A DNA stretch of 64,000 bases from Bacteroidota bacterium. Lineage in GTDB: Bacteria; Bacteroidota; Bacteroidia; Chitinophagales; Chitinophagaceae. Below are positions 26,174-34,805 of the stretch, in pieces. Positions within the stretch are counted from its first letter, which is position 1; every line of letters begins with the position of its first letter. The position numbers and the translations under genes are program-made. Under the pieces are notes generated by a model. That model made no database searches. It saw nothing but the letters and a program-made list of their open reading frames with translations, and was not told the origin of the DNA. The stretch lies in NCBI GenBank assembly GCA_023418315.1, contig JAEZZY010000040.1:62001-126000 (forward strand), given 5' to 3'.

Positions 26174-26439
26174 CTGAAATCCTGCTTTTTAAGGTGGAAA
26201 AAAGAGCTAAGAAAGGAAAGTGTTACTGCGTCCAAACTGCGGAAATTAAGCGCTTCCTTTTTTATTTCTTCCAATCCGTATATTTTTTTGATCAACCGCC
26301 AATCTTCCATCAATCCGTATTCCAGTACTCTTTGAATAATAAAAGGTTTTAGCTTCTTCACATCTATCCTCATATCATCTATATCCCAAAATAAATGTGG
26401 CGAAAATCGAATTGAGGTTTGCGACCTATCCATAAGCAA
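26128..26439 (-). CDS. DUF6922-type protein, likely antitoxin partner
   Basis: A 103-residue protein with the small-domain pattern often found directly before AbiEii nucleotidyltransferases in Bacteroidota: SPHLFWDIDDMRIDVKK, then FIIQRVLEYGLMEDWRLIKK, LRSLDAVTLSFLSSF and FRCYKFRQ near the end. The family probably acts as the antitoxin or regulator of the pair; this is an inference from gene pairing. The gene looks complete, while the toxin partner downstream is cut short. It lies between the acetyltransferase pglD and pglE, as if the pair had been inserted between them. Confidence 0.7.
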   Translation of the reverse strand: MLMDRSQTSIRFSPHLFWDIDDMRIDVKKLKPFIIQRVLEYGLMEDWRLIKKIYGLEEIKKEALNFRSLDAVTLSFLSSFFHLKKQDFRCYKFRQSAPNFWDY

Positions 26440-26536
26440 AAATAAGTATTATCTTCTTTTTTAACAGTGATAGCTTATTGACCGGGAACATTTACTTTCG
26501 GTGAGAAAGGTTCAAATTCCGCTTTCCTAAATAAAT

Positions 26537-27139
26537 TTATATTGTCTTGATTATTTTACCGGGATTTCCTACTACCATTGAATTATCCGGCACATCTCTA
26601 ATCACCACTGCTCCGGCTCCGATAATACAGTTTTTGCCGATAGTAATGCCGGGAATCACTGTAACGCCCGCACCGATGTGCGTAAGGTCGCCTACCGTTA
26701 CATTTCCACAGAGGGTAGCATCAGGCGATATATGCACATAATCACCAAGCACACAATCATGTTCTACCGTGCAATTAGTATTCAAAATACCATGCGCTCC
26801 CATCTTGCAATCGGCATTTACCACTACGCCCGCCATCACCGCTGTTCCTATACCGATGATACTGCGGGCGGATAAGATGGCGGAAGGATGAACGGCAGAA
26901 ATAAATAAAGACTGGTCTTTTATCCGTTCCGCTATTTTTTTACGAATCGCATTATTACCGATGCTGATAATGGTTTTATACTCCTCTTTTGTATGGAAAA
27001 ACTGAGGTTTTCCTACTGGGAAGTTCCAGAAATCAGGTTTAGGCGCATCATCCCATACCGCATCCGGAGTCATACCGTTTGCTTCAAGTATTTCAAAGAT
27101 GACTTTGCCGTGCCCGCTTGCGCCGTAAAGAATGGTCAT
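26537..27139 (-). CDS. pglD: Sugar N-acetyltransferase, PglD/NeuD family
   Basis: A 200-residue acyltransferase with two domains: an N-terminal Rossmann-like substrate domain (MTILYGASGHGKVIFEIL) and a left-handed beta-helix with hexapeptide repeats (ILSARSIIGIGTAVMAGVVV onward). The catalytic histidine is expected in NCTVEHDCVLGD. PglD transfers acetyl from acetyl-CoA to the 4-amino group of the UDP-sugar made by PglE, giving UDP-diNAcBac. It lies in the same strand and cluster as a PglE-like aminotransferase and a PglC-like phosphosugar transferase. O-acetylation of another sugar cannot be excluded. Confidence 0.8.
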   Translation of the reverse strand: MTILYGASGHGKVIFEILEANGMTPDAVWDDAPKPDFWNFPVGKPQFFHTKEEYKTIISIGNNAIRKKIAERIKDQSLFISAVHPSAILSARSIIGIGTAVMAGVVVNADCKMGAHGILNTNCTVEHDCVLGDYVHISPDATLCGNVTVGDLTHIGAGVTVIPGITIGKNCIIGAGAVVIRDVPDNSMVVGNPGKIIKTI

Positions 27140-27158
27140 AGAGTGTCTGTTGTCCTCT

Positions 27159-27273
27159 TTTTTGGTAAAAACCCGACTGAGATTTATTAGTGCATAAATT
27201 TGAACTAAGATATGCCCTTAGTTCAAAAAACGAAACAAACGTGAACTCAGGAGATTGCTAAGTTCAGTTTTTT
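27159..27273. repeat. Copy B of the hairpin-bearing repeat, with a second hairpin
   Basis: TTTTTGGTAAAAACCCGACT matches copy A (24328). The end forms TTTGAACTAAG - 7 nt - CTTAGTTCAAA (27199-27227). A second related hairpin follows: TGAACT ... AGTTCA then GTTTTTT (27242-27273, plus sense). The 162 bp between pglC and pglD contain only these structures. They may attenuate or process the operon transcript. Confidence 0.65.
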
Positions 27274-27301
27274 AAGATTATTTCAGGCTTTATAAAACAC
27301 A

Positions 27302-27901
27302 CTACCCGGTAAACTTCTCCATCGTAGCTGCCGTAGCCGAGCTAATCCCTTCTGATTTAACTACTTTTTTTACGGTCAGAAAAAGGATTTTTATATCTAA
27401 TAGAAAGCTCAAATGCTTCACATACCAAACATCATAGTCAAATTTCTCCTTCCAGCTAATCGCATTTCGCCCATTCACTTGTGCCCAGCCGGTAATGCCG
27501 GGCCGTACTTCATGCCTTTTTTTCTGGGTTTCGTTGTATAAAGGCAAGTATTCTACCAATAAAGGACGCGGCCCTACCAAACTCATATCTCCTTTAATTA
27601 CATTCAACAGTTGTGGTATTTCATCCAAGGAGGTTTTACGCACAAAGCTGCCTATAGCCGTCAGGCGCTCTGCATCGGATAATAAGTTACCCTGCGCATC
27701 CTTGCGGTCGTTCATGGTTTTGAATTTGATGACCTTAAAAATACGTTCGTTTTTACCCGGACGGGGTTGCAGGAAAAACGGCTTGCCTCGATTGGCGATG
27801 CACAAAAGAAGAGTAACAAGCAGGAAAATAGGGGAAAGAAGGATAAAGCCTGTCAGGGAGAGGAGGAAATCTATGGGGCGTTTGAAGAAGGCTTTGTACA
27901 T
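27302..27901 (-). CDS. pglC: Undecaprenyl-phosphate phosphosugar transferase, PglC-like
   Basis: This 199-residue monotopic phosphoglycosyltransferase starts polysaccharide assembly by moving a phosphosugar from a UDP-sugar to undecaprenyl phosphate on the inner membrane. Seen: the N-terminal re-entrant hydrophobic helix (LLSLTGFILLSPIFLLVTLL), the catalytic Asp-Glu dyad in TSLDEIPQLLNV, and GDMSLVGPRPL. Its small size is that of the PglC class, not the long WbaP class. With PglD and PglE homologues next to it, the first sugar is probably diNAcBac-1-phosphate. It abuts the glycosyltransferase gene upstream (1 bp shared). Confidence 0.88.
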   Translation of the reverse strand: MYKAFFKRPIDFLLSLTGFILLSPIFLLVTLLLCIANRGKPFFLQPRPGKNERIFKVIKFKTMNDRKDAQGNLLSDAERLTAIGSFVRKTSLDEIPQLLNVIKGDMSLVGPRPLLVEYLPLYNETQKKRHEVRPGITGWAQVNGRNAISWKEKFDYDVWYVKHLSFLLDIKILFLTVKKVVKSEGISSATAATMEKFTG

Positions 27902-29073
27902 TATTTATTTCTTTTCATGTTGTATTCTTTTTCTAACTGTCTATATTCTTTAAGCAGTTCGTTCCAGACATACTGCTGCTCATAGCGTGTAGTAATCATC
28001 TCACGCGCATTGGATTTTAAATGTAGGTAAAGCGCTTTATCTGTTCTTATTTTTTCCATGGCATGGTACAGCGCTTCTTCATTTTTAGGCGGAATAATTA
28101 ATCCGTTTTTACCTTCTTCTATGATTTCGTTGCAGCCATTAATATCCGTTACCACAGCGGGCAACTCCATAGCCCCTGCCTGCATTACTACATTGGGAAA
28201 TCCCTCGCGATAACTCGGAAAAGCCAAACAATCTGAAATGGCAAAATAAGGACGTACGTCCTGCTGATAGCCTACGGATAGGATATTGGGGTTGTTTTCT
28301 ATTTCTACCTCCGTTTCAGGAAGTATGGGGTCTAAATCTTTTTCAAAAGGACCGACTAAAAGTAATTTTGAATTTTGAATTTTGAATTTTGAAAAAGCAG
28401 CAACCAATTCATGAATGCCTTTGTCTCCCACTAAGCGACCTACAAAAATGAATACAAAATCATCCTGATGAAGACCCAAAGAATCTCTTAGTTCCATTTT
28501 TTGCTCCTTAGAAAAATGAGCAGGAGAAAAATGGGTTGTATCTATACCGTTGGTACTTCCTTTGCCAATGACTTTGAGCTTTTCCTGTTTAGTATAGCCT
28601 TCTTTTAAAATAATATTTTTCAAGGCATAGGAATTAGGATAGACTTTTGTTGCTGCACCATAAGTCAGTTTTTCTACCGCATCTAATAATTTTCTTTTTT
28701 TACCTGTTGTTTCTAGCAAAGGCAAGCCTGCCACCGTGTGCATTCTGATAGGGACATTTGCCATTTTTGCCGCTAACATCCCTATTGTTCCTGCCTTGGG
28801 TGTATGGGTATGAACAATATGGGGTTTTTGTTTTTTAAAAATCTTGTAGAGTTTCCAGAGAGAATGTAAATCTGTAAAAGGGGAAATCACTCTTGTCATC
28901 TTTACCGGAATCGTCTTTATCTTTTCATATTCAGCTACTTCCTGCAACTCTTTTTCAGGTGATGAGACTCCAATTACATCAAAACCATTATCAGACATAA
29001 AATGCATCTGCCCTTTTAATAGTAGTTTTAGAGATAGGGGGATGGTGGTGATGCGGATGAGTTTAGAATTCAT
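27901..29073 (-). CDS. Glycosyltransferase family 4, with a heptamer repeat in the frame
   Basis: A 390-residue GT-B enzyme. The acceptor half has HIVHTHTPKAGTIGMLAAKM, and the donor half has FVGRLVGDKGIHELV and the EX7E motif in SYREGFPNVVMQAGAMELP. Proteins of this type, next to PglC, often add the second sugar to the lipid-linked primer (PglA-like). It is immediately upstream of pglC in the operon. The coding sequence carries four exact tandem copies of the heptamer TTCAAAA (28366-28393), encoding SKFKIQNSK. Gain or loss of one unit would shift the frame, so the gene may be phase-variable. As sequenced, the frame is intact. Confidence 0.88.
   Translation of the reverse strand: MNSKLIRITTIPLSLKLLLKGQMHFMSDNGFDVIGVSSPEKELQEVAEYEKIKTIPVKMTRVISPFTDLHSLWKLYKIFKKQKPHIVHTHTPKAGTIGMLAAKMANVPIRMHTVAGLPLLETTGKKRKLLDAVEKLTYGAATKVYPNSYALKNIILKEGYTKQEKLKVIGKGSTNGIDTTHFSPAHFSKEQKMELRDSLGLHQDDFVFIFVGRLVGDKGIHELVAAFSKFKIQNSKLLLVGPFEKDLDPILPETEVEIENNPNILSVGYQQDVRPYFAISDCLAFPSYREGFPNVVMQAGAMELPAVVTDINGCNEIIEEGKNGLIIPPKNEEALYHAMEKIRTDKALYLHLKSNAREMITTRYEQQYVWNELLKEYRQLEKEYNMKRNK
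28366..28393 (-). repeat. Heptanucleotide tandem repeat (TTCAAAA)4 inside a gene
   Basis: Four perfect copies, 28 bp, in the GT4 gene at 27901-29073. The unit length is not a multiple of three, so slippage changes the reading frame. Confidence 0.85.
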
Positions 29074-29647
29074 TAATTGATTTTATCTTTTTTGCCGGAA
29101 CACCACCAATTAAAGAATTTCCTTCAAAAGATTTGTTTACAACAGCTCCAGCAGCTATTATGGAACGCTTTTCTATTATAACTCCTGGTAGGATTCTTAC
29201 ACCACAACCAATCCAAACATCATCCTTAATAATTACGGATGAGATTGTTTCTATATTGTATTTAATCGGTGTATGAACATCATCCCATGTGTGATTAACT
29301 GAAATTATACTTGTATTGTGTGCAATACTAACATCTGATCCTATTGAAATAGACCCATAAGCATCAAGATAACACATTGGATGGATACTTACGTTATTGC
29401 CAATCTCAATATTGTGCAAATTAAATAAATAAACACCTGGATGCACAGACACATTAACTCCTACATTCTTACAGCAATTTTTTAAAAAAATATATCGTAG
29501 TAGCAATCCTACTTTCCCATTTGTATTTCTAAAAGTCTTCAACAAGCCATAATTTAGTTTTTTACCTAAAACGCTAAAACACATTATTAATACATTAATA
29601 ATCACTCTGTATTTTAAAAATTGATTTCTTCCTACTCCTCTAATCAC
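29063..29647 (-). CDS. Hexapeptide-repeat acyltransferase (WcaF/NodL-like)
   Basis: A 194-residue left-handed beta-helix acetyltransferase. The hexapeptide repeats run from about residue 65 (VSVHPGVYLFNLHNIEIGNN) to GVIIEKRSIIAAGAVVNKS. The expected catalytic histidine is in SVNHTWDD. It probably O-acetylates a sugar of the repeat unit with acetyl-CoA. It overlaps the GT4 gene downstream by 11 bp and shares one base with the GT2 gene upstream, so it is a tight part of the polysaccharide operon. Confidence 0.8.
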   Translation of the reverse strand: MIRGVGRNQFLKYRVIINVLIMCFSVLGKKLNYGLLKTFRNTNGKVGLLLRYIFLKNCCKNVGVNVSVHPGVYLFNLHNIEIGNNVSIHPMCYLDAYGSISIGSDVSIAHNTSIISVNHTWDDVHTPIKYNIETISSVIIKDDVWIGCGVRILPGVIIEKRSIIAAGAVVNKSFEGNSLIGGVPAKKIKSINEF

Positions 29648-30537
29648 TACACCCCTCCTTTTTTATTTGTATGCCTTATATAAATATTCAGTAACACACC
29701 AAACGGTATAGCTAAAAATGTTAGTAAAGGGAATTTATTATTTTTAAGAACGTTCTTCTGGGCAAACATACAACTGCTAACATAATGAATCGAATTTATG
29801 TATTTTTCAAAAGTATTATGTGATAAGCGTATTCTTTCCTGACGATAAAACATAAAAGAATTAGGTGCCATTTTAAATTGTGCATATTTATTCTTAGAGA
29901 GCCCATCTTCCAAATATTCAGCTATGCAAAGTGGTTCATTTATAATTGCTAACTCATAATCTACATCAATTAGTCTATATAAATATCCTGGAGCAGGAAA
30001 TTTTTCTCCTTTAAAAGAGGGATAAGGTGGATAACTTCTTATCACACTTGTCCTATAAATAAATTTTTTATCGCCTTTTACGCCATACCTTCCAAAATCA
30101 CGGAATTTAATTTTATTCAATAAATTAGGGAATCTTGTCCCAATTACATCACCATTCTTAAAAATATCCAAACCAACCATTCCTCCAATCGTAGGGTTGT
30201 TTTTTACTTGATTCCATTTACTTAATATTATTTCTACTGCATTATCTGTTAAATAATCATCTGAATCCATACACATGCATAACTCCGTTTCAATTATCTT
30301 ATGAATAAAGTTTAATTTCGCCATTTTCCCTTCATTCTTCTGCTTGTAGTAAATAATCTTAAAAGGTGCTATTCTTATCCAAGCTTGTACTAACTCCTCC
30401 GTATTATCGGTAGAACCATCATCTACAATTAACCATTCAAAATCTTCCACATTATGTGTTTGCCTACATAAACTCTCATATAACTGATGAAGGCAATAAC
30501 CTCTATTATACGTAGGCGTGTAAATTGTCAATTCCAC
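29647..30537 (-). CDS. Glycosyltransferase family 2
   Basis: A 296-residue GT-A enzyme. It begins MELTIYTPTYNRGYCLHQLY, has the nucleotide-binding WLIVDDGSTDNTEELV and the metal-binding CMDSDDYL (DxD-type). The C-terminus has a weak hydrophobic segment (LLTFLAIPFGVLLNIYI) that may anchor it to the membrane. It is expected to add one sugar to the growing repeat unit on the cytoplasmic side. It begins 11 bp after the polymerase-like gene stops. Confidence 0.88.
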   Translation of the reverse strand: MELTIYTPTYNRGYCLHQLYESLCRQTHNVEDFEWLIVDDGSTDNTEELVQAWIRIAPFKIIYYKQKNEGKMAKLNFIHKIIETELCMCMDSDDYLTDNAVEIILSKWNQVKNNPTIGGMVGLDIFKNGDVIGTRFPNLLNKIKFRDFGRYGVKGDKKFIYRTSVIRSYPPYPSFKGEKFPAPGYLYRLIDVDYELAIINEPLCIAEYLEDGLSKNKYAQFKMAPNSFMFYRQERIRLSHNTFEKYINSIHYVSSCMFAQKNVLKNNKFPLLTFLAIPFGVLLNIYIRHTNKKGGV

Positions 30538-30548
30538 TTTAAAGGATA

Positions 30549-31646
30549 TTAAATTAATTCCATAAAAATGGTAAACATCAGACTACCCAAAATAACATAC
30601 AACAATTTCTTTTTATTTTTAGGTATCGTGTTTCTTATATTACTTATAAAAGGAACGGTAAGTACTATGGGCATAATGAACCAAGATAAGTATGCAATAC
30701 GATTGGTATAAGGAGCGTATATGAGCAAAATCCATATAGCATTAGCAATAACGTACAACCCATAGATCTGTTTATACAATAAATTGTTGTACTTTTTTTT
30801 AACTATAGCCCAAAAGCCGAGAAATACCGCTACGGAAGAGTATAAAATAAAATCCACACGAAAAGCACTTTCTACTCTATACTCAATGTCATTTTCCGAA
30901 AAATAAGTTGCTGCTCTTATATCTTGAATAAGTGATTGGCCACTAAAGAATTCTAACACAATAGATTCTAAATTTTTGCTAAATAATAGGCTTATAGGTA
31001 TAGAGGACAACCATAAAAAGAGTATTTTTTTTGGATGATTAAACAATTGAGCTAATATAAAAGCTAAGGTTGGTAATATCATTCCTTTATGAAAGCTGAT
31101 ACTTAATATAAAAAGCCCATACATGACCCATTTTTTCTTTGTAAATCCTAACCCATAGATAAACAAGGCACTTGCTAAGCCATTCCGTAAGGCATTAATT
31201 CCAAATGGCAAAAACGAGAAGGCTACTACATACGTAATGAATATGTATAAACTCAATTCACCAAACCATTTTTTAAATGTAATATAAGGCAACAAAACAT
31301 ACATAAATGCACATAATATATAAAACCCTTGTACGGATAAAAAGGCAGTAGACACTTTCATAAAGCTGTAAAAGCCTATGTCTTTTACAAATTCCGACTG
31401 GCGTCCTCTATCAATTTCTTCATAAGTCCTTGTATAGGCACTAGTATCTCCCATGTATTTAGCGGGTGCTTTGGTAGCTCGCAAACCAATAAACCCAATA
31501 GTAAGTACTAATAAACTTATTGATACAAAACGGTTAACTGGTGCTTTTCCAAGTGGATAAGGGGAGTAATTTGGAAGAAAAGCTACAATCAATAATGCAC
31601 ATAGGAGCACAAAATAGACCGTTGTATATATCTCAACGGGAATCAT
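30549..31646 (-). CDS. EpsG-family polysaccharide polymerase (Wzy-like)
   Basis: A 365-residue integral membrane protein with about ten hydrophobic helices. The segment IGLRATKAPAKYMGDTSAYTRTYEEI after the second helix (quoted in parts: IGLRATKAPAKYMGDT, SAYTRTYEEI) has the Arg/Asp-Thr-Y pattern typical of EpsG proteins, and NALRNGLASALFIYGL is the usual conserved NxxRqxla region. In a Wzx/Wzy pathway this protein would join flipped repeat units in the periplasm. No other polymerase candidate is in the locus, which supports this role. It overlaps the upstream GT4 gene by 14 bp. Confidence 0.8.
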   Translation of the reverse strand: MIPVEIYTTVYFVLLCALLIVAFLPNYSPYPLGKAPVNRFVSISLLVLTIGFIGLRATKAPAKYMGDTSAYTRTYEEIDRGRQSEFVKDIGFYSFMKVSTAFLSVQGFYILCAFMYVLLPYITFKKWFGELSLYIFITYVVAFSFLPFGINALRNGLASALFIYGLGFTKKKWVMYGLFILSISFHKGMILPTLAFILAQLFNHPKKILFLWLSSIPISLLFSKNLESIVLEFFSGQSLIQDIRAATYFSENDIEYRVESAFRVDFILYSSVAVFLGFWAIVKKKYNNLLYKQIYGLYVIANAIWILLIYAPYTNRIAYLSWFIMPIVLTVPFISNIRNTIPKNKKKLLYVILGSLMFTIFMELI

Positions 31647-32751
31647 TAATTAATTTAAATAAATTATTATTATATATGTTCCAGGAGGACTTTTGAATAC
31701 ATTTTTCTCTTGCTTTTAAGGCTTGGTCATTTAGCAATTGTGGATTATTCATTAATACTAAAATCTGTTCAGCAAGCGCCCCAATATCATTCTGCTCAAT
31801 TAACCACCCTCCGTTATTAGATTCTATGGCATCTGGAATTCCTCCTGTATTTGTCCCAATTACAGGTACACCACAGGCTTGAGCTTCTAAAAATACTAAT
31901 CCAAAACCTTCTACATTATTTTGATGCAAAAGGTCTTGCGTAAACAAGATAAATAAATGTGATTGATTGTAAAACTCAACTAATTTCTCATCTGGTATAA
32001 AGCCCTTAAAATCTACTGTAAAATACTTTGGAGTATTATTAATTTTATCTTTTAATGCATTTAAATAAGGCCCAGTACCACCAATATGCCAAGTTATTTT
32101 CGACTGAGTCTCTTTAGGCAACTGACACAATGCCTCTAATACTTCGTCATATCCCTTGAATCTATGAATACGTGATAGACTTGAAATAACAAATACATTG
32201 TCCTGTTTCTTTATATTAATAGGTTTAAATTGCTCTGTATCTACACCAAGAGGCAGTGCTTCAACATTAGCTTTAGAAGCCATATTCTCAACTAATTTTT
32301 TCGTGAAGTGACTGTTGCTAATCACCATCTTTACAGATTTTAAAATCGATTGCCCAAATATCTTTTGCCAAATGTGTTTTCTAAGAAATGATTTGCCTGG
32401 TTGTAATTCTGCCCCATGTGCTAAAGAATAGATATTTCGGTGTCCACTCAACAAAGCAAGAAACGCTTCAGGATACCATAAGGCCGTTAAAATTATGGAT
32501 TGTTGTTTATTAAATGTTCTTAAAAGCCGAACTACAGCAATGTCACAATATATACGCTTAGAAGGCAATTCGTATAATTGAAAATTTTTTGATTTTAACG
32601 GATAGTGCATCCCAATCTTTTTTCTTGTCATCACTATTATTTCTTCATAATAAGCTTTTTGTCCGATGGCAATTTCATAACATAAACGAGCAATGCCTCC
32701 TTGACTAGGAGGAAAGTCATATGCAAGAATAATTAGTTGTTTATTTTCCAT
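31633..32751 (-). CDS. Glycosyltransferase family 4
   Basis: A 372-residue GT-B enzyme. The N-terminus LIILAYDFPPSQGGIARLCY has the glycine-rich acceptor loop. The donor side has VISSLSRIHRFKGYDEVLEA and the EX7E region VEGFGLVFLEAQACGVPVIG. It is a retaining transferase, with the sugar unknown. It overlaps its neighbours on both sides (11 and 14 bp). Base composition is AT-rich like that of the surrounding genes, in contrast to the flanks of the locus. Confidence 0.88.
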   Translation of the reverse strand: MENKQLIILAYDFPPSQGGIARLCYEIAIGQKAYYEEIIVMTRKKIGMHYPLKSKNFQLYELPSKRIYCDIAVVRLLRTFNKQQSIILTALWYPEAFLALLSGHRNIYSLAHGAELQPGKSFLRKHIWQKIFGQSILKSVKMVISNSHFTKKLVENMASKANVEALPLGVDTEQFKPINIKKQDNVFVISSLSRIHRFKGYDEVLEALCQLPKETQSKITWHIGGTGPYLNALKDKINNTPKYFTVDFKGFIPDEKLVEFYNQSHLFILFTQDLLHQNNVEGFGLVFLEAQACGVPVIGTNTGGIPDAIESNNGGWLIEQNDIGALAEQILVLMNNPQLLNDQALKAREKCIQKSSWNIYNNNLFKLINDSR

Positions 32752-33241
32752 TCAATAGAGTGTAATCTTCTTTATACCATTCTTTAACCAAATTTGTAGT
32801 TTCATGATCATAATACCCCTTTATAAAATCAAACTTTACCTTAAGCCCCTCGGGGGGGAGGGACAACTGGTTTATTGTGTGTATTTTTATTACGTCTTCT
32901 AAGCCACTTAACCAGTATTTTTGAGTTAAAAACTCTTTAGGATTATTTTGTATAAATTTATCTGTATAGAGAGGGTCATAACATGCTATACACCATTCTT
33001 TAAAACCTATTGGATATTGACGTAAAGCGGGGCGATTTTTGGAATGTTCTAAATATTGTAATACTACTCGCTCCAATGGATCTCTTACGCAAGTTACTAT
33101 TTCTATATTAGGTAAGTATATATCCACTTTATTATGAACCAGCCAATCTTTAGCGGGTAAATCATATTGTGGTACGATATACCTTCTATAAGATACCTTA
33201 ACACCGTTAAATGGTATATTAAAAAAAATTTTTCTACTCAA
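32741..33241 (-). CDS. Degenerate sulfotransferase-like protein
   Basis: A 166-residue protein related to the small sulfotransferase family 2 group. The 3'-phosphate-binding segment is kept (VTCVRDPLERVVLQYLEH), but the 5'-phosphosulfate loop near the N-terminus, normally HIPKTAGTS-like, reads FNIPFNGVKVSYRRY and has lost the lysine-threonine-glycine core. The protein is also shorter than its neighbour at 33238, with which it overlaps by 4 bp. It may be an inactive paralogue, a partner subunit, or an enzyme with altered cofactor use. The reading frame is intact, so it is not a simple pseudogene. Confidence 0.6.
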   Translation of the reverse strand: MSRKIFFNIPFNGVKVSYRRYIVPQYDLPAKDWLVHNKVDIYLPNIEIVTCVRDPLERVVLQYLEHSKNRPALRQYPIGFKEWCIACYDPLYTDKFIQNNPKEFLTQKYWLSGLEDVIKIHTINQLSLPPEGLKVKFDFIKGYYDHETTNLVKEWYKEDYTLLNGK

Positions 33242-33903
33242 AATTTATAATTAAAATATTCAATGTCTCTTTTAAAGGTTGCTGCAATAATTTCTTTAGT
33301 CACACTATTATATTTTTCACGATAGCTATTTATTTCATTTGTTTTATTTAAATGCGGCAATCCATGGTCTATATTCAAATGTTCTCTAATTTTTTCAAAA
33401 TCTTCATTTATACTTTCAAATCTACCAATAAAATCTACTGCTATATTTTTGGAATGATCTTCAAGCCAAGTTAATTGATCTGTAAATTGTATTTGCCTAT
33501 GATAATAAAAGTAATCTTTATTCTCTCCAAAACATTTTAAAACCCATTCATTAAAATCTATTGGGTTTTCTTTCATGGCTTGTTGATTAGTCTTCACATT
33601 ATACTTATAATGGGAATATACTTTATCCCAAGGGTTTCTAACAAATGCAAATTTATAAGCATTTTCAAAATTACTTTTACCCACCCTTCTTATAACCTCA
33701 GTTACGGGCAAATGTAGTTTAAAATTTTGTCCGATTGCATTATAAATACTTGTACCTGCCGTTTTTAAAATATGAATAAAAATTACATCTTGTCCATTGA
33801 CTTTAATAATAGGATGGGGGTCTTTGTGTGTCATTGCCTTATAACCGGCATATATTTTTTTGATAGTTTTTAGTGAATTCATTAAAAATATATTTTTGCC
33901 CAA
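33238..33903 (-). CDS. Sulfotransferase, family 2 type
   Basis: A 221-residue PAPS-dependent sulfotransferase. The 5'-phosphosulfate loop is VIFIHILKTAGTSIYNAIG (about residues 35-53) and the 3'-phosphate site is FAFVRNPWDKVYSHYKYNV (about 89-107). It should transfer sulfate from PAPS to a hydroxyl of the polysaccharide or of a precursor. It lies between two other glycan genes, overlapping the GT2 gene upstream by 22 bp and the degenerate paralogue downstream by 4 bp. PAPS can be supplied by the CysC/CysD/CysN genes of the same locus (43259-46794). Confidence 0.88.
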   Translation of the reverse strand: MGKNIFLMNSLKTIKKIYAGYKAMTHKDPHPIIKVNGQDVIFIHILKTAGTSIYNAIGQNFKLHLPVTEVIRRVGKSNFENAYKFAFVRNPWDKVYSHYKYNVKTNQQAMKENPIDFNEWVLKCFGENKDYFYYHRQIQFTDQLTWLEDHSKNIAVDFIGRFESINEDFEKIREHLNIDHGLPHLNKTNEINSYREKYNSVTKEIIAATFKRDIEYFNYKF

Positions 33904-34805
33904 TGCTTTTTAGTAACACTATCATACTGTTTACTATCTTTTAAAACAGCTCTTAAAATTTTTATCGTTTTACTTATAGTAAAGCATTTAAGCTGTCCTT
34001 TATTTAAAAATCTTTGTAGTAGTTTCATGAATAAAAATTGATACATAAACTTCACATAAATAGGCTTTGGGTAATTTCTCTTAACAAATAAAATACGATT
34101 TCTATATGTATTATAGAGCATTTTAGCAGAAGCATGGTCATGTGATCGTCCTACTTTATGGTAAATAATCGCCGTTGGGGTATACATTAGCTTAAATCCG
34201 GCACGGCTTGCTCGTAAGGAAAATTCCCATTCTTCTGAGCCAAAAAAATAAGCATCTGGTAAAAGACCTATTTTTTCAAAAACCTCTTTCTTTACTAAGG
34301 CTAAACAGCAAGTTATAAATCCTACTTCTCCTTCTAAATTAACCCCTTTATCGTGATTTCTTCTTCGAATTCCTCGATAAGATTGTTCTGAGATAAATCC
34401 ACCCGCATCCCAAATTAAACTTCTATCATCTGCGAAAAAAGTCTTCCCTCCTACAATTCCGACTTTTTTTTCTGTGTTAGCTACACGTAATAATTGGGTT
34501 AAAAAATCTGGCTCTACCAAAGTATCATTGTTTAGTAGTAAAATGTACTCATAACCCTCTTTTAATGCTTGATGAATACCTAAATTACATCCTCCGGAAA
34601 ATCCTAGATTTTGGGGGGAAAGAATAAACTCTACATGCGTTTGGTTCTTATATTTTATTTGTAACTTTTTTATAGAGTCGTCATCAGACGAATTATCAAC
34701 TATTATTATTTTATAGTTTCTTTCGTATATCCTTAATAAACTTTCCACACATTCTTGAGTATCATCGAATGAATTGAAATTAAGTAAGATAATTGCTGTA
34801 GTCAT
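33882..34805 (-). CDS. Glycosyltransferase family 2 (rhamnosyltransferase-like)
   Basis: A 307-residue GT-A enzyme of the WbbL/rhamnosyltransferase-like branch. It begins TTAIILLNFNSFDDTQECVE, with IIIVDNSSDDDSIKKL for nucleotide binding, the GGCNLGIHQAL segment, LLLNNDTLVEPDFL as the metal site, and WEFSLRASRAGFKL-type sequence in the acceptor part. The branch often uses dTDP- or GDP-deoxy sugars, which would fit the RfbA/RfbB and ManC genes of this locus, but the donor cannot be read from sequence. It abuts the next GT2 gene. Confidence 0.88.
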   Translation of the reverse strand: MTTAIILLNFNSFDDTQECVESLLRIYERNYKIIIVDNSSDDDSIKKLQIKYKNQTHVEFILSPQNLGFSGGCNLGIHQALKEGYEYILLLNNDTLVEPDFLTQLLRVANTEKKVGIVGGKTFFADDRSLIWDAGGFISEQSYRGIRRRNHDKGVNLEGEVGFITCCLALVKKEVFEKIGLLPDAYFFGSEEWEFSLRASRAGFKLMYTPTAIIYHKVGRSHDHASAKMLYNTYRNRILFVKRNYPKPIYVKFMYQFLFMKLLQRFLNKGQLKCFTISKTIKILRAVLKDSKQYDSVTKKHWAKIYF

